A stretch of DNA of 45,334 nucleotides from Phycisphaeraceae bacterium (GTDB lineage: Bacteria > Planctomycetota > Phycisphaerae > Phycisphaerales > Phycisphaeraceae), in the NCBI GenBank assembly GCA_029260655.1, contig JAJDCU010000077.1, positions 1 to 45,334 of the forward strand, read 5' to 3'. The stretch's first letter is position 1, and the number at the start of each line of letters is the position of its first letter. This document shows, piece after piece, positions 15,857 through 24,549 of the stretch. The notes under the pieces were generated by a model that was given only the letters and a program-made list of their open reading frames with translations, was not told where the DNA came from and made no database searches. Position numbers and translations under genes: made by a program.

Positions 15857-17755
15857 ATGTGCGGAATCGCCGGGATCGTCCGATTCGATGACCAGCCGAT
15901 CGACCGGCCGCGGGCCGAGGCGATGCTGGCTCACATGAGCCACCGCGGGCCCGACGCCAGCGGCATCAGCGAACACCCGCGCTGCACATTAGCGCACGCA
16001 AGGTTGTCGATCATCGACCAGATCGGGGGCGCACAGCCCATGCACGGCCCCCGGGTCGCTCAGACCGCCAGCCACGGCCCGCTGCACCTGGTTTTCAACG
16101 GCGAAATCTACAACCACCGAGAACTGCGCACCAAACTCGAAAAATGCGGCCACCGGTTCACTTCCGATCACAGTGACACCGAGACGCTGCTGCTGGGCTA
16201 CCGCGAATGGGGCACGGGGCTGCCCGAGCACCTGCGTGGGATGTTCGCCTTCACGCTGTGGGATGAAGACCGCCGTGAACTGTTCCTGGCCCGAGACCGG
16301 GCGGGAAAGAAGCCGCTATATCTCCACCGGGCCGGCAACGAACTGGTATTCGCCAGTCTCGCCGCAACGATCACTGCAGCCGACCCAAGCCGGTCCCCGG
16401 CGATCAACCCCGCCGCGATGCTGACGTACCTCCGCCTGGGCTACCCGTTTGCAGATTCGATGATCCAGGGCATCGAGGAGGTCCCCGCGGCGCACTGGAT
16501 GATGTTCGATGCCCAGGGCAAGACCCAGACGCGGTGTTACTGGCGTCCGTCGTCGATCTCACGGGATGGCACATCGACCGACGCGATGGACCGCCTGGGC
16601 GAAGTGTTGACCGAGGCCGTGGGCATCCGTTTGGAGGCCGATGTGCCGCTTGGCTGTTTCCTCTCAGGCGGGATCGATTCGTCCCTGATCGCGGCGCTCG
16701 CCCAGCAGCACCTGGCCAAACAAGGCGGCGACCGGCTCCGCACGTTCAGCGTGGCGATGCCGGATATCCAATACGACGAAGCCCCCTTCGCCCGCGCGGT
16801 CGCGGACCATATCGGCTCGGAACACACCGAATTACTGGCCGACCCGGTAGACCTGATCGCCGACCTTGAGCAGTTGATTTCGGTATCGGGTGAGCCGACC
16901 GCCGACAGCGGGCTTCTGCCAAGTTACTGGCTGTGCAAGGCCGCACGCCCGCACGTCAAGGTCGCGCTCTCCGGCGATGGCGGGGACGAACTGTTCGGCG
17001 GGTACGACCGCTACCGGGCGATGGCGCTACTGGCCCGTTACCGCAATTTGCTGCGCGCAATCCCACGGGCGCTACTTCACAGCACCAACCCGCGCTCGGC
17101 GCGGTGCCGGCTTGGCAGGCTCGTCGATGCCGCCAGGGCGGGCGCTATCCCCCCCGCCCAGTACGCCAGCATGATCCATCTGTTCACCGATGAACAGATC
17201 GCGGACCTGGCGCCTTCGCTTGCCGCCGGGCTGACTACTAACGATCACATGTCGGATTGGCCTGACGGGCCCGACGTCGGCCACGCCGCGATGCGGTGGG
17301 ACCGGGCGCATTACCTGCCGTATGAATTACTTCGCAAGGTCGACCGTTCGTCGATGGCTGTGGCATTGGAAGTCCGTTGCCCGATGCTGGATACCCAGGT
17401 GGTGGAACTGGCCGGTGGTCTGCCCAGGACGGCGCTGATGCCTGGGGGCAGACCCAAGGGGCTTCTGCGTCAGCTCTCGGCCCGTTACCTGCCCGATCCG
17501 ATTGTCCGTCGGCCCAAGCGAGGCTTCGCCGTCCCGATCGGTCGGTGGTTCCGCGAAGATTTGAAAGACGCCTTGGCCGACCGTCTGACCGACCCCGGGC
17601 TCGAAGCAATGGGCCTGAACCCCCGGGCGATCAGCCGATACCTCGACGAGCACACCCAAGGCCAGGCCGACCACGGGCACAGGCTCTTTGCTCTGCTACA
17701 GCTATCGCTGTGGAGCGGTTGGCTCCGAGAAGGCCCGCGGTCACCGGGTAACTGA
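15857..17755 (+). CDS. asnB: Asparagine synthetase (glutamine-hydrolysing)
   Basis: ATP-dependent amidation of aspartate using glutamine. The 632-residue protein begins MCGIAGIV, so Cys2 is the glutaminase nucleophile after Met removal; RLSIID, FNGEIYNH and the SHRGPDASG loop complete the N-terminal amidotransferase domain (~1-210). The synthetase domain has the PP-loop LSGGIDSSLIA, SGDGGDELFGGYDRY and the KVDRSSMAVALEVRCPMLD segment. Such proteins also appear in surface-polysaccharide clusters, but here the neighbour is aspS. Confidence 0.9.
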   Translation: MCGIAGIVRFDDQPIDRPRAEAMLAHMSHRGPDASGISEHPRCTLAHARLSIIDQIGGAQPMHGPRVAQTASHGPLHLVFNGEIYNHRELRTKLEKCGHRFTSDHSDTETLLLGYREWGTGLPEHLRGMFAFTLWDEDRRELFLARDRAGKKPLYLHRAGNELVFASLAATITAADPSRSPAINPAAMLTYLRLGYPFADSMIQGIEEVPAAHWMMFDAQGKTQTRCYWRPSSISRDGTSTDAMDRLGEVLTEAVGIRLEADVPLGCFLSGGIDSSLIAALAQQHLAKQGGDRLRTFSVAMPDIQYDEAPFARAVADHIGSEHTELLADPVDLIADLEQLISVSGEPTADSGLLPSYWLCKAARPHVKVALSGDGGDELFGGYDRYRAMALLARYRNLLRAIPRALLHSTNPRSARCRLGRLVDAARAGAIPPAQYASMIHLFTDEQIADLAPSLAAGLTTNDHMSDWPDGPDVGHAAMRWDRAHYLPYELLRKVDRSSMAVALEVRCPMLDTQVVELAGGLPRTALMPGGRPKGLLRQLSARYLPDPIVRRPKRGFAVPIGRWFREDLKDALADRLTDPGLEAMGLNPRAISRYLDEHTQGQADHGHRLFALLQLSLWSGWLREGPRSPGN

Positions 17756-17844
17756 TTTTTTCCCAATGGGTATGCGCCGATCGTCACCCACCGGCTACAA
17801 TGAATCGTTTGACACTTAATCATGACGCGAAGGAGAACCCCAAG

Positions 17845-18768
17845 ATGAACATCCTCCGAACTCTCGTTTGGATCACGGCGGCCCTGGCGCTGGTCAGTTC
17901 CCGCCCGGCCCTGGCCCAGGACGACGGGCAACTGACGATCGCGACATACAACATCGAGAACGCGTTTGACGTCTTTGACGACCCCTATACCAAAGACGAA
18001 GGCACGGACGTGAAGCAGCGATGGGAGTTCGAGGCGATCGCCCAGGCCCTGCGCACGATCGACGCCGATGTCGTGGGGTTTCAGGAGATCGAGAACGAGG
18101 CCGTACTCCAAGCGATGGTTCAGGAATACCTGCCGGGGATGGGCTACGACTTTGTTACGGTCCCGATGACCAACTCAGACCGGGGGATCAAGCTGGGGCT
18201 GATCAGCCGGTTGCCGATCGTCAGCGTCACCAGCTACCGCTGGCAGACCCTGCGACACCCCGACGATGAGCAGGTCCGCGGGTTCGCCCGTGACCTGTTT
18301 CACGCCCAACTGGAAGCGCCCGAGGGACAGATCGTCCATGTCTTTGTCGTCCACCTCAAGAGCAAGAGCAGCCGGGAGGGCGACCCACAAAGCGTCAAGT
18401 GGCGCAGCAGTGAGGCGATGCGGATCCGCCAGATCATCGGCGAAATGGTCGCGCAGAACCCCGGTGAACTGGCTGTCTTGATGGGCGACTTCAACTCCAA
18501 GCCGGACGAGCCCGCCAGCAGCGCGCTATTGACCCCGGCCCCCGACGGCAGCGCCGTCCTGTCAGATAGCCACGCATCGATCCCGATGGCGGACCGCACC
18601 ACCTACCCCAGCGAGCGCTTCCCCAACTCGGTCATCGACTACATCCTCACCAGCCCGGCGATGACAGCCCGGCTGGTCCCCGATTCGGCGATCATCTTCA
18701 ACGACCCGGAACTCACCAAGGGATCGGACCACCTGCCGGTCGTGGCGAAGTTTGATATGACGGACTGA
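17845..18768 (+). CDS. Secreted endonuclease/exonuclease/phosphatase-family protein
   Basis: A 307-residue exported member of the EEP fold (DNase I / phosphodiesterase superfamily). Signal peptide MNILRTLVWITAALALVSSRPALAQ. Fold motifs in order: ATYNIENAFD, the metal-binding Glu in GFQEIENEAV, VVHLKSKS, LMGDFNSKPDE, VIDYILTS and the catalytic Asp-His in KGSDHLPVVAKF. The substrate could be nucleic acid, phospholipid or another phosphodiester. AAGGAG lies ten bases before ATG 17845; the ATG at 17800 would place 15 polar residues before the signal. A TACAAT -10-like hexamer lies at 17796-17801. Confidence 0.83.
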   Translation: MNILRTLVWITAALALVSSRPALAQDDGQLTIATYNIENAFDVFDDPYTKDEGTDVKQRWEFEAIAQALRTIDADVVGFQEIENEAVLQAMVQEYLPGMGYDFVTVPMTNSDRGIKLGLISRLPIVSVTSYRWQTLRHPDDEQVRGFARDLFHAQLEAPEGQIVHVFVVHLKSKSSREGDPQSVKWRSSEAMRIRQIIGEMVAQNPGELAVLMGDFNSKPDEPASSALLTPAPDGSAVLSDSHASIPMADRTTYPSERFPNSVIDYILTSPAMTARLVPDSAIIFNDPELTKGSDHLPVVAKFDMTD

Positions 18769-18841
18769 CCACGGCGATCTGCGATCATCCGCTAAACAAA
18801 TACTCACGGTTGTTGTAACACGACCCCGTCAGGTTTCCTTG

Positions 18842-19510
18842 CTAGTCCTGCAGGAACGGGTTGGTGGCGCGTTCGTTGGCGATGGAAGTTTCCGGCCCGT
18901 GGCCCGGGAGGACGCGGGTGGTGTCCGGGAGGGTCAATAGTTGCTCGTGGATGCTGCGCATCAGGGTCGGGCCATCGGAGGTCGGGAAGTCGTGCCGCCC
19001 GATCGACCCGGCGAAGAGGGTGTCGCCGACGATCGCGACGTTGTTTTCCCGCTGGTACAGGCAGACCCCGCCGGGGCTGTGGCCGGGCGTGTGCCGGACC
19101 TCGAAGTCGTTTCCTCCGAGCGTGAGGGTGTCGCCGTGGGTCATTGTCCCGGTCGGCTCAGGCGCTACGACACGATCGTCCAGGGCCGCGGACAGGTTCA
19201 GCATCGGGTCGGCCGGGAATGCCAGCTCATCGTGGTGGATCACGACCGGCGTCCCCGGATGCTCGGCGAGGATCTCTGCAAGCCCGCCGATATGATCGAC
19301 ATGGGCGTGGGTCAGAACGACCTTTTCGAGCTGAAACCCATTCTCGGCAATGTAGCGCAGCATATATCCGGGGTCGAACCCCGCGTCCACGATCCAGCAC
19401 GCACCGCCTTGTGGATCGCCCGCCGTATCAGAGGACAGGGTCGAAACGACGTAGCAGTTCGTCGCCCAGTCGCCCAGGCAAAACCTTCTGATCTTCAGTG
19501 TGTCCGGCAT
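18842..19510 (-). CDS. MBL-fold metallohydrolase (glyoxalase II-like)
   Basis: A 222-residue cytoplasmic metallo-beta-lactamase-fold hydrolase with THAHVDHIGG (HxHxDH), HTPGHSPGG, GDTLFAGSIGR and terminal GHGPET, giving a complete binuclear metal site. It is of the short glyoxalase-II/YcbL type, lacking the C-terminal hydroxyacyl-glutathione domain; the substrate is likely a thioester or related compound. The ATG at 19510 lies inside a 20-bp tandem duplication, so a second out-of-frame copy of the start lies 20 bases upstream. Confidence 0.85.
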   Translation of the reverse strand: MPDTLKIRRFCLGDWATNCYVVSTLSSDTAGDPQGGACWIVDAGFDPGYMLRYIAENGFQLEKVVLTHAHVDHIGGLAEILAEHPGTPVVIHHDELAFPADPMLNLSAALDDRVVAPEPTGTMTHGDTLTLGGNDFEVRHTPGHSPGGVCLYQRENNVAIVGDTLFAGSIGRHDFPTSDGPTLMRSIHEQLLTLPDTTRVLPGHGPETSIANERATNPFLQD

Positions 19511-19550
19511 AGAGATCGTGTGTCCGGCATAGAGATCGTGTGTTCGGGGG
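19498..19550. repeat. 20-bp tandem duplication over the MBL-hydrolase start
   Basis: Two perfect copies of tgtccggcatagagatcgtg (19501-19520 and 19521-19540) are followed by a partial third (tgttcgg). Each copy contains the complement of an ATG, at 19508-19510 and 19528-19530. Twenty is not a multiple of three, so the second ATG is out of frame. Confidence 0.9.
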
Positions 19551-19564
19551 TTGGTTATCGAAGT

Positions 19565-19579
19565 CCCGCGTCAAGCGGG
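19565..19579. other. CCCGC-GTCAA-GCGGG hairpin
   Basis: A 5-bp GC stem with a 5-base loop in the spacer between rsmG and the MBL-hydrolase gene. No U-tract. It resembles the hairpins at 1020 and 7501. Confidence 0.35.
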
Positions 19580-19597
19580 GAGGAGATAGCAGTGGGA

Positions 19598-20344
19598 TTA
19601 TAACGGCGTCTTGCGCGGGGTCCCGGGCTCGCGGGGGTAGGCCTTGGGGGTCGGGTGTTCCTTGATGATGCTGATGATGACCAACTCACTGTCGAACCCG
19701 TCGGGGTAGGCGTCGATCACGGCGATGTCGCCCGCGCCCAGGACAGACAGGGCGTCGCCCGCGTCTGCGAGCTCCGCCTCGGCGGCCTGGCCCTTCATCG
19801 CAAGCATACGCCCCCCCTCTTTGACAAGCGGCAAGCAATACTCGGCGATCTCGGCGATCTTCCCCACCGCGCGGACCGTCGCCAGGTCGTAGCGGTGGCG
19901 GTGATCAGGTTCGTGCCCCAGTGTTTCTGCCCGTGCCTGGACCGCGGTGACGTTGGTCAGTCCAAGCTCTTGGACACACGAGTTGAGAAACGCCACCTTC
20001 TTGCCGGTCGCGTCCAGCAAGGTGAATGACAGGTCCGGCCGTGCGATCGCCAGCGGCATCCCCGGCAGCCCCCCGCCGGTCCCCACGTCGATCACCGAGG
20101 CCCCCGCCTCTAACGTTTCAAGCCCGCCCAGCAACGTCAGGCTGTCCAGGATCAGCCGCCGCCAGGCCGTGTCCGGGTCTTTGATCGCGGTGAGGTTGAC
20201 CCGCTGATTGGCTTCCAGCAGTTGCCCCAGGTACCGCGCTATCGCGGCGAGCACCTCGTCGGTCAGATCGAGTCCCAGCTTGCCAAGGTCGTCTCGGATG
20301 AAGTCGGGGACGTGTGGGGTCGGTGGCGTGCTCGGCGTGGGCAT
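19598..20344 (-). CDS. rsmG: 16S rRNA m7G527 methyltransferase
   Basis: SAM-dependent methylation of G527 in 16S rRNA (former GidB). The 248-residue protein has QRVNLTAIKDPDTAWRRLILDSL before the Rossmann core, the SAM loop VIDVGTGGGLPGMPLAI, FTLLDATGKKVAFLN and ATVRAVGKIAEI. The C-terminal ~40 residues are slightly longer than usual. ATG 20344 leaves a 19-base gap from ychF; an ATG at 20392 would overlap the ychF end. No Shine-Dalgarno before 20344, so translation may depend on ychF. Confidence 0.9.
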   Translation of the reverse strand: MPTPSTPPTPHVPDFIRDDLGKLGLDLTDEVLAAIARYLGQLLEANQRVNLTAIKDPDTAWRRLILDSLTLLGGLETLEAGASVIDVGTGGGLPGMPLAIARPDLSFTLLDATGKKVAFLNSCVQELGLTNVTAVQARAETLGHEPDHRHRYDLATVRAVGKIAEIAEYCLPLVKEGGRMLAMKGQAAEAELADAGDALSVLGAGDIAVIDAYPDGFDSELVIISIIKEHPTPKAYPREPGTPRKTPL

Positions 20345-20363
20345 AAGCGGGATGTTATCCGAA

Positions 20364-21452
20364 TCACACGTTGAACAGGAAGTGACAGACATCCCCGTCG
20401 CGCATCACGTATTCCTTGCCCTCGATCCGCATCTTCCCGGCCTCCTTGATCGCCTTCTCGGTCTTGTGCTCTTCGAGGTCGGCGACCGAATAAACTTCGA
20501 CGCGGATGAACCCGCGCTCGAAGTCGGTGTGGATCACCCCCGCCGCCTGAGGCCCGGTCGCGCCGATCGGGACCGTCCAAGCACGGACCTCCTTCGGCCC
20601 GGCGGTGAAATAGCTCTGTAACCCAAGCAGATCGTACGCCGCCCTCGCTAGTGAGTTCAGCGCCGGCTCATCGAGCCCGACGCTCTCCAGCAGCTCCGCG
20701 CGGTCGGCCTCATCAAGCTCCGCCAGCTCCGATTCGAGCTTGGCGCACACCGGGACCACCGCCCCGCCCTCTTCTTCCGCTCGATCACGCACACGTTTGA
20801 CCAGCTCGCTTTCGCCGTGCAGATCATCCTCGTCCACGTTCGCGACATACAGCACACGCTTGGCGGTAATGAACCCAAAGCTCTTGATCTGGGCCGCCTG
20901 CTTCTCATCCAGTTCGACCCCTCGGATCGGCTTGCCATCGCTTAGCCTTGCCAGACACTTCTCCAGCAGCGCCACCCGAGCCTTGGCGTCCTTGTCTCCC
21001 GTCCGCGCGGCCCGGGTCGCCTTGTCCATCGCCGACTCCACCGTCGCAAGGTCCGACAGCATCAGCTCCGTGTCGATCGTCTCGATATCCCGGATCGGGT
21101 CTACTTTCCCATCGACGTGAACCACATCCTCATCCTCAAAGCACCGCACCACGTGCAGCACCGCGTCCACATTTTTGATGTGCGAGAGGAACTTGTTGCC
21201 CAGCCCCTCGCCCTTGGACGCGCCGCGCACCAGCCCCGCGATATCGACCAGCCGAAGGATCGCCGGGATGACTTTTTCGGTTTCGATGTGGCTGCTAATC
21301 ACATCCAGCCGACCGTCCGGCACGGGCACAACCCCGACGTTCGGCTCGATCGTGCAGAACGGGTAATTCTCACTGGGAATCCCCGCCGCCGTCAGCGCAT
21401 TGAACAGCGTGGATTTGCCAACGTTCGGGAGACCGACAATGCCTGCTTCCAT
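20364..21452 (-). CDS. ychF: Redox-regulated ribosome-associated ATPase YchF
   Basis: A 362-residue Obg-family P-loop protein that hydrolyses ATP and binds ribosomes. Motifs: GLPNVGKST (Walker A, residues 7-15), the switch segment with [26 protein letters not shown] in the position of the NKxD base-recognition motif, a coiled-coil insertion (~130-190) and a C-terminal TGS domain ([31 protein letters not shown], ending [11 protein letters not shown]). Full length. No Shine-Dalgarno; a G-quadruplex-type tract begins ten bases upstream. A short relic of a second ychF lies 3 kb away at 24485. Confidence 0.95.
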   Translation of the reverse strand: MEAGIVGLPNVGKSTLFNALTAAGIPSENYPFCTIEPNVGVVPVPDGRLDVISSHIETEKVIPAILRLVDIAGLVRGASKGEGLGNKFLSHIKNVDAVLHVVRCFEDEDVVHVDGKVDPIRDIETIDTELMLSDLATVESAMDKATRAARTGDKDAKARVALLEKCLARLSDGKPIRGVELDEKQAAQIKSFGFITAKRVLYVANVDEDDLHGESELVKRVRDRAEEEGGAVVPVCAKLESELAELDEADRAELLESVGLDEPALNSLARAAYDLLGLQSYFTAGPKEVRAWTVPIGATGPQAAGVIHTDFERGFIRVEVYSVADLEEHKTEKAIKEAGKMRIEGKEYVMRDGDVCHFLFNV

Positions 21453-21461
21453 GGATTGATT

Positions 21462-21486
21462 GGGGGCTGGGGATTAGGGGTTGGGG
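21462..21486. repeat. G-rich tract before ychF (G-quadruplex motif)
   Basis: On the plus strand (template of ychF), runs GGGGG, GGGG, GGGG and GGGG are separated by 2, 4 and 2 bases, beginning ten bases upstream of the ychF ATG. The remainder of the 21453-21587 spacer holds nothing recognisable. Confidence 0.6.
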
Positions 21487-21587
21487 TTGGTTTAGAGCGG
21501 GGCAGTGTAGTGCCGATATCCGGTCCCGCCAACCCGATGGATCCTCCTCAGCCGAGCATCAAGAATATTGACCCATTCTCACTCACT

Positions 21588-24098
21588 TCAATTTCTCGGA
21601 CGAGACAGCGACAGCGCACCGCCGAGCATTAGCAGCATCAGAGTCGCGGGTTCGGGCACGGCCGAGGTGGGCGGCAGGGTGCCGGCGTTCCAGTTGCCCA
21701 GGACGATGTTCAGGTCTTCGATCCCGATGAAACCGTCGCCGGAGGGGTCGGCCGCCGGGTCGCCGGGCGGGACGAACTGGTTCCAGTTGCTCAGGACGAC
21801 GTTCAGATCGGTAATCCCGACGAACCCGTCGCCGTCCAGGTCGCCGACGAGCTCATACAGGTATAGCGCGTCGCCGGGGTTCATGTCGAAGGTGGACACG
21901 CGATCATGACCTTGCGCATCTATGTTGAATTGTTGGATCCATTCGGGGACGAGCAGCGCATAGACCCCTTTGGCAGGTAGCGCGTTTAGCACCTCATAGC
22001 CTGCGCCGCCGAACTGTGAGGAGCGAGCCCAGCCGCCCAGTTGCAGTTCGGTTAGATAATCGAAATACCCAATGCCGATGCGTGGTTGCGGCAGGGTTTG
22101 GTCCGTCAGGTTTACCATAAGCAGCATGTCGAAGCCGTCCCATGCCTGGCCTAGTCCCGCCGGGCCGTCCTCCATCATGTATAACGCCGTGCCGGCCCAG
22201 ACCGGCGCCTGGCTGACCAGCGCCGCCAGTTCGGGATCGTCCGCGGACAGGCTCGACAAGCCGCAGACATCCGCCCCGTCGATAAGGTTGGGGATGTAGG
22301 GCGTTCGTTTTTGGCTGTAGCTGTAAAGATCTGGATGGATGAACGGATTAAACGTACGGGGGCCGTAGTTGTTGCCGTTTTCATCGATCGGGTAGTACTG
22401 GGTGCCGCTAGCGAGCGAACCGCTCCACACGTCGGTAGTATTTCGGCGGAAAGAGAACTTCCCGTCGTACAGCGCGTCGACCACAGGATTAGCTGGCGCG
22501 TCGCCGCGCCGGGTGTTGACGGTGCCGCTGCCGCTGACCGACGTAGCTGAGATGAAGACGGTGCCACCCCCGCCGGCGCCGCCTTCGCCGCCGTTGCCGC
22601 TGGCCGCGCCGCTACCGCCGGTCCCGCCGTGTCCGCCGCCGCCGGCGCCGCCACCACCGCCGCCACCGCCACCGGTCCCACCATAGCTGCCGTGGTTAAC
22701 GCCAGCCTCGCCACCGAAACCGGATGTGCCTGCCGTCGCGCTCCCCCCTAAGGCCGCTCCACTCCCACCGGGCTTGCCACTCCCACCCGCTGCACCTGTA
22801 GGGGATACCCGCGTATCGAACGCGCCCACCGCACCGTTACCTCCGGCAGAGCCGTTCGCGCCGGTAGTCCCTGTGAATCCGGCCAGGCCCCCGGTCCCGG
22901 ACGTGGCGGGTTCGGGCCCGTAGGGGCTGCCTTGTGCGAGCAGGGAGCCGCCGTCCAAATGAAGCTGGCCCAGCACCTGGAGCTCGAATGCGCCGCCCCC
23001 GGCATCACCGCCGCGTCCGCCGTCGCCCCCGGCCCCGCCGTCGCCGCCACCGCCGCCATTACCGCCCTTCCCCGCCAAACCCCCTGCCCCACCGGCGTCA
23101 CCTGTGGCACCGAAAGGCCAGACGAAGTTATTGCCGGCACCGCCGCCGCCCCCGCCCCCACCGCCGCCACGGGTACCGGCATCACCGCCGCCGCCGCCGC
23201 CGCCGCCTTGGCCACCCGAGCCACCGCTACCGCCGGAGAGGGACTGACCCTGCTTAGACCTCCCGGTTAAGCCATCATTTCCGTTACCTCCGGCCGATCC
23301 GTGCCCGCCGTTGCCGCCGTTGCCACCGGCGTGTCCACCGGCACCGCCGCCGCCGCCACTACCGCCCACGCCCCAACCCGTGCCGTTGGGTCCACCGCTA
23401 CCGCCAACGGCGTTGTGCAGTGTGTCGTAGATCGAGCCACCGGTCCCGCCGGCCCCGGCATTCGTTGATGACGGCGTGAACGTCCGCAGGCTGCTACCGA
23501 AGCCCTCCCAGCCGGCCCCCCCTGACCCGCCTTGGCCCCCGTTGTAAGTCGCCCCGACATCGCCGTGGTAGTAGTCCCAGCCGTAGGCCCCGCTCCCGCC
23601 ATCCTCGCCGAGGGTGTTGATGGCGCCCCCAGCTCCGCCGGGCCCGCCCGTGCCCGTAACACTGTCACCGACCCCGCCGCCGCCGCCGGTCCCGGTCGCT
23701 CCGCCAGCAGCTCCGGCTCCGCCGACGCCGGCGCGCCCCCCGCCGGCTCGGCCCTGGGTGCCGCTTCCCGACATATCGATCGTCCCGGCCAGTGTCGCGT
23801 TGTTGGCGACGATGAAGCGTACGGGGCGGCTATAATTACCCAAACTTAGCGTGGCAGTGACCGTGTCACCGCTATTGACGGTAAAGTCGCCGTGTACCAG
23901 GTATTGGCGCGCGTGGTCCTGACCAGTGCCGCCATCGGTGATCTGCACGCCGTGCCAATCCACACTCGCGGCGAACGCGCCGCCGTTACTTAGCTGACCC
24001 GTGTCCGGATTGACGGTCAGCACATCTGCACGGGCAATCCCGGACCAGACAAAACACAACGACACCATAAAGCATCCAATGCTCCTGTTGGTAAGCAT
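21588..24098 (-). CDS. Giant glycine-rich PEP-CTERM protein with dockerin-like repeats
   Basis: An 836-residue secreted protein. Order: signal peptide (~1-24, ending GIARA), a ~85-residue beta domain (TVNSGDTVTATLSLGNYSRP), a glycine-rich block of roughly 400 residues built from GGxGG and GGAGG units, a ~220-residue non-repetitive domain (from about TVFISATSV to the Tyr-rich DALYLYELV), two dockerin-like EF-hand repeats (GDLDGDGFVGITDLNVVLSN and DPSGDGFIGIEDLNIVLGN) and a PEP-CTERM tail (VPEPATLMLLMLGGALSLSR). The Gly block resembles mycobacterial PE_PGRS proteins in composition but lacks a PE domain. GAGGGAACCGCC precedes ATG 24098. Probably a surface or matrix protein with calcium-binding repeats; function unknown. 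Confidence 0.85.
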   Translation of the reverse strand: MLTNRSIGCFMVSLCFVWSGIARADVLTVNPDTGQLSNGGAFAASVDWHGVQITDGGTGQDHARQYLVHGDFTVNSGDTVTATLSLGNYSRPVRFIVANNATLAGTIDMSGSGTQGRAGGGRAGVGGAGAAGGATGTGGGGGVGDSVTGTGGPGGAGGAINTLGEDGGSGAYGWDYYHGDVGATYNGGQGGSGGAGWEGFGSSLRTFTPSSTNAGAGGTGGSIYDTLHNAVGGSGGPNGTGWGVGGSGGGGGAGGHAGGNGGNGGHGSAGGNGNDGLTGRSKQGQSLSGGSGGSGGQGGGGGGGGDAGTRGGGGGGGGGGAGNNFVWPFGATGDAGGAGGLAGKGGNGGGGGDGGAGGDGGRGGDAGGGAFELQVLGQLHLDGGSLLAQGSPYGPEPATSGTGGLAGFTGTTGANGSAGGNGAVGAFDTRVSPTGAAGGSGKPGGSGAALGGSATAGTSGFGGEAGVNHGSYGGTGGGGGGGGGAGGGGHGGTGGSGAASGNGGEGGAGGGGTVFISATSVSGSGTVNTRRGDAPANPVVDALYDGKFSFRRNTTDVWSGSLASGTQYYPIDENGNNYGPRTFNPFIHPDLYSYSQKRTPYIPNLIDGADVCGLSSLSADDPELAALVSQAPVWAGTALYMMEDGPAGLGQAWDGFDMLLMVNLTDQTLPQPRIGIGYFDYLTELQLGGWARSSQFGGAGYEVLNALPAKGVYALLVPEWIQQFNIDAQGHDRVSTFDMNPGDALYLYELVGDLDGDGFVGITDLNVVLSNWNQFVPPGDPAADPSGDGFIGIEDLNIVLGNWNAGTLPPTSAVPEPATLMLLMLGGALSLSRPRN

Positions 24099-24484
24099 GG
24101 CGGTTCCCTCACCGGTAAAGGATGATGAAGTTGTTTTTCACACGATGGCGATGACCGGGTGTGTTGCAGATGGCCGATCGGGACGTGGCACTCAAAGCAG
24201 TCGCTGGGCATCCGCCAGAGTAAGCGCATACGACAGCCGCAACACAGTTGAAAATCTCACGGGCCGGAATCAAGCCAAACATGTTTAGAATCCCCAGCCG
24301 CCCTGAGGATTGAACATCAAAGCAAGTTACTCGTATAACGCGCCGCGGCGACCACGTCAATACCATATTATCTTTTTATAGGCTCGGGCACCGGCCACCA
24401 TTTACCGCCTGGGAATAGGCGGGGGCTGGGCGTGATCGAACCGGGGTTTAGCGGCCCCGGAGAAGCCGCTCTCATGGTCGCTTA
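24099..24484. other. Intergenic stretch without recognisable gene
   Basis: About 390 bases between the ychF relic and the giant Gly-rich gene. Short frames on both strands lack good starts or homology. No tRNA, CRISPR or terminator was found. It presumably holds the upstream control region of the Gly-rich gene, but no convincing -35/-10 pair was identified. Confidence 0.5.
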
Positions 24485-24549
24485 ATCCGACAGCATCAGT
24501 TCCGTGTCGATCGTCTCGATATCCCGGATCGGATCGACCTTCCATCAAC
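24485..24549 (-). pseudogene. Relic of a second ychF (about 22 codons)
   Basis: On the minus strand this reads [22 protein letters not shown] and then stops, matching an internal segment of YchF encoded at about 21051-21117. Against the intact gene I count six synonymous third-position changes (e.g. GAG/GAA, GAC/GAT, GTA/GTC), no amino-acid change, and one single-base deletion. The matching segment ends at a TAA where ychF continues LATVE. Its upstream end supplies the TGA stop of the adjacent PEP-CTERM gene. It appears to be what remains of a diverged ychF copy. Confidence 0.75.

Noticed and set aside
10300-17755. Functional 'aspartate cluster' of gluQ, aspS and asnB (with nadB nearby)
   Set aside because: The genes are in separate units with unrelated genes between them; proximity may be chance.
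22556-23770. Repeat array that could be taken for CRISPR or a microsatellite
   Set aside because: The repetition is codon-level GGN/GCN coding for the Gly-rich block; units are irregular and there are no spacers.
24415-24470. Possible tRNA (a GGTTCGATC string on the minus strand)
   Set aside because: The flanking bases do not form a T-arm or acceptor stem, and no anticodon arm can be folded.
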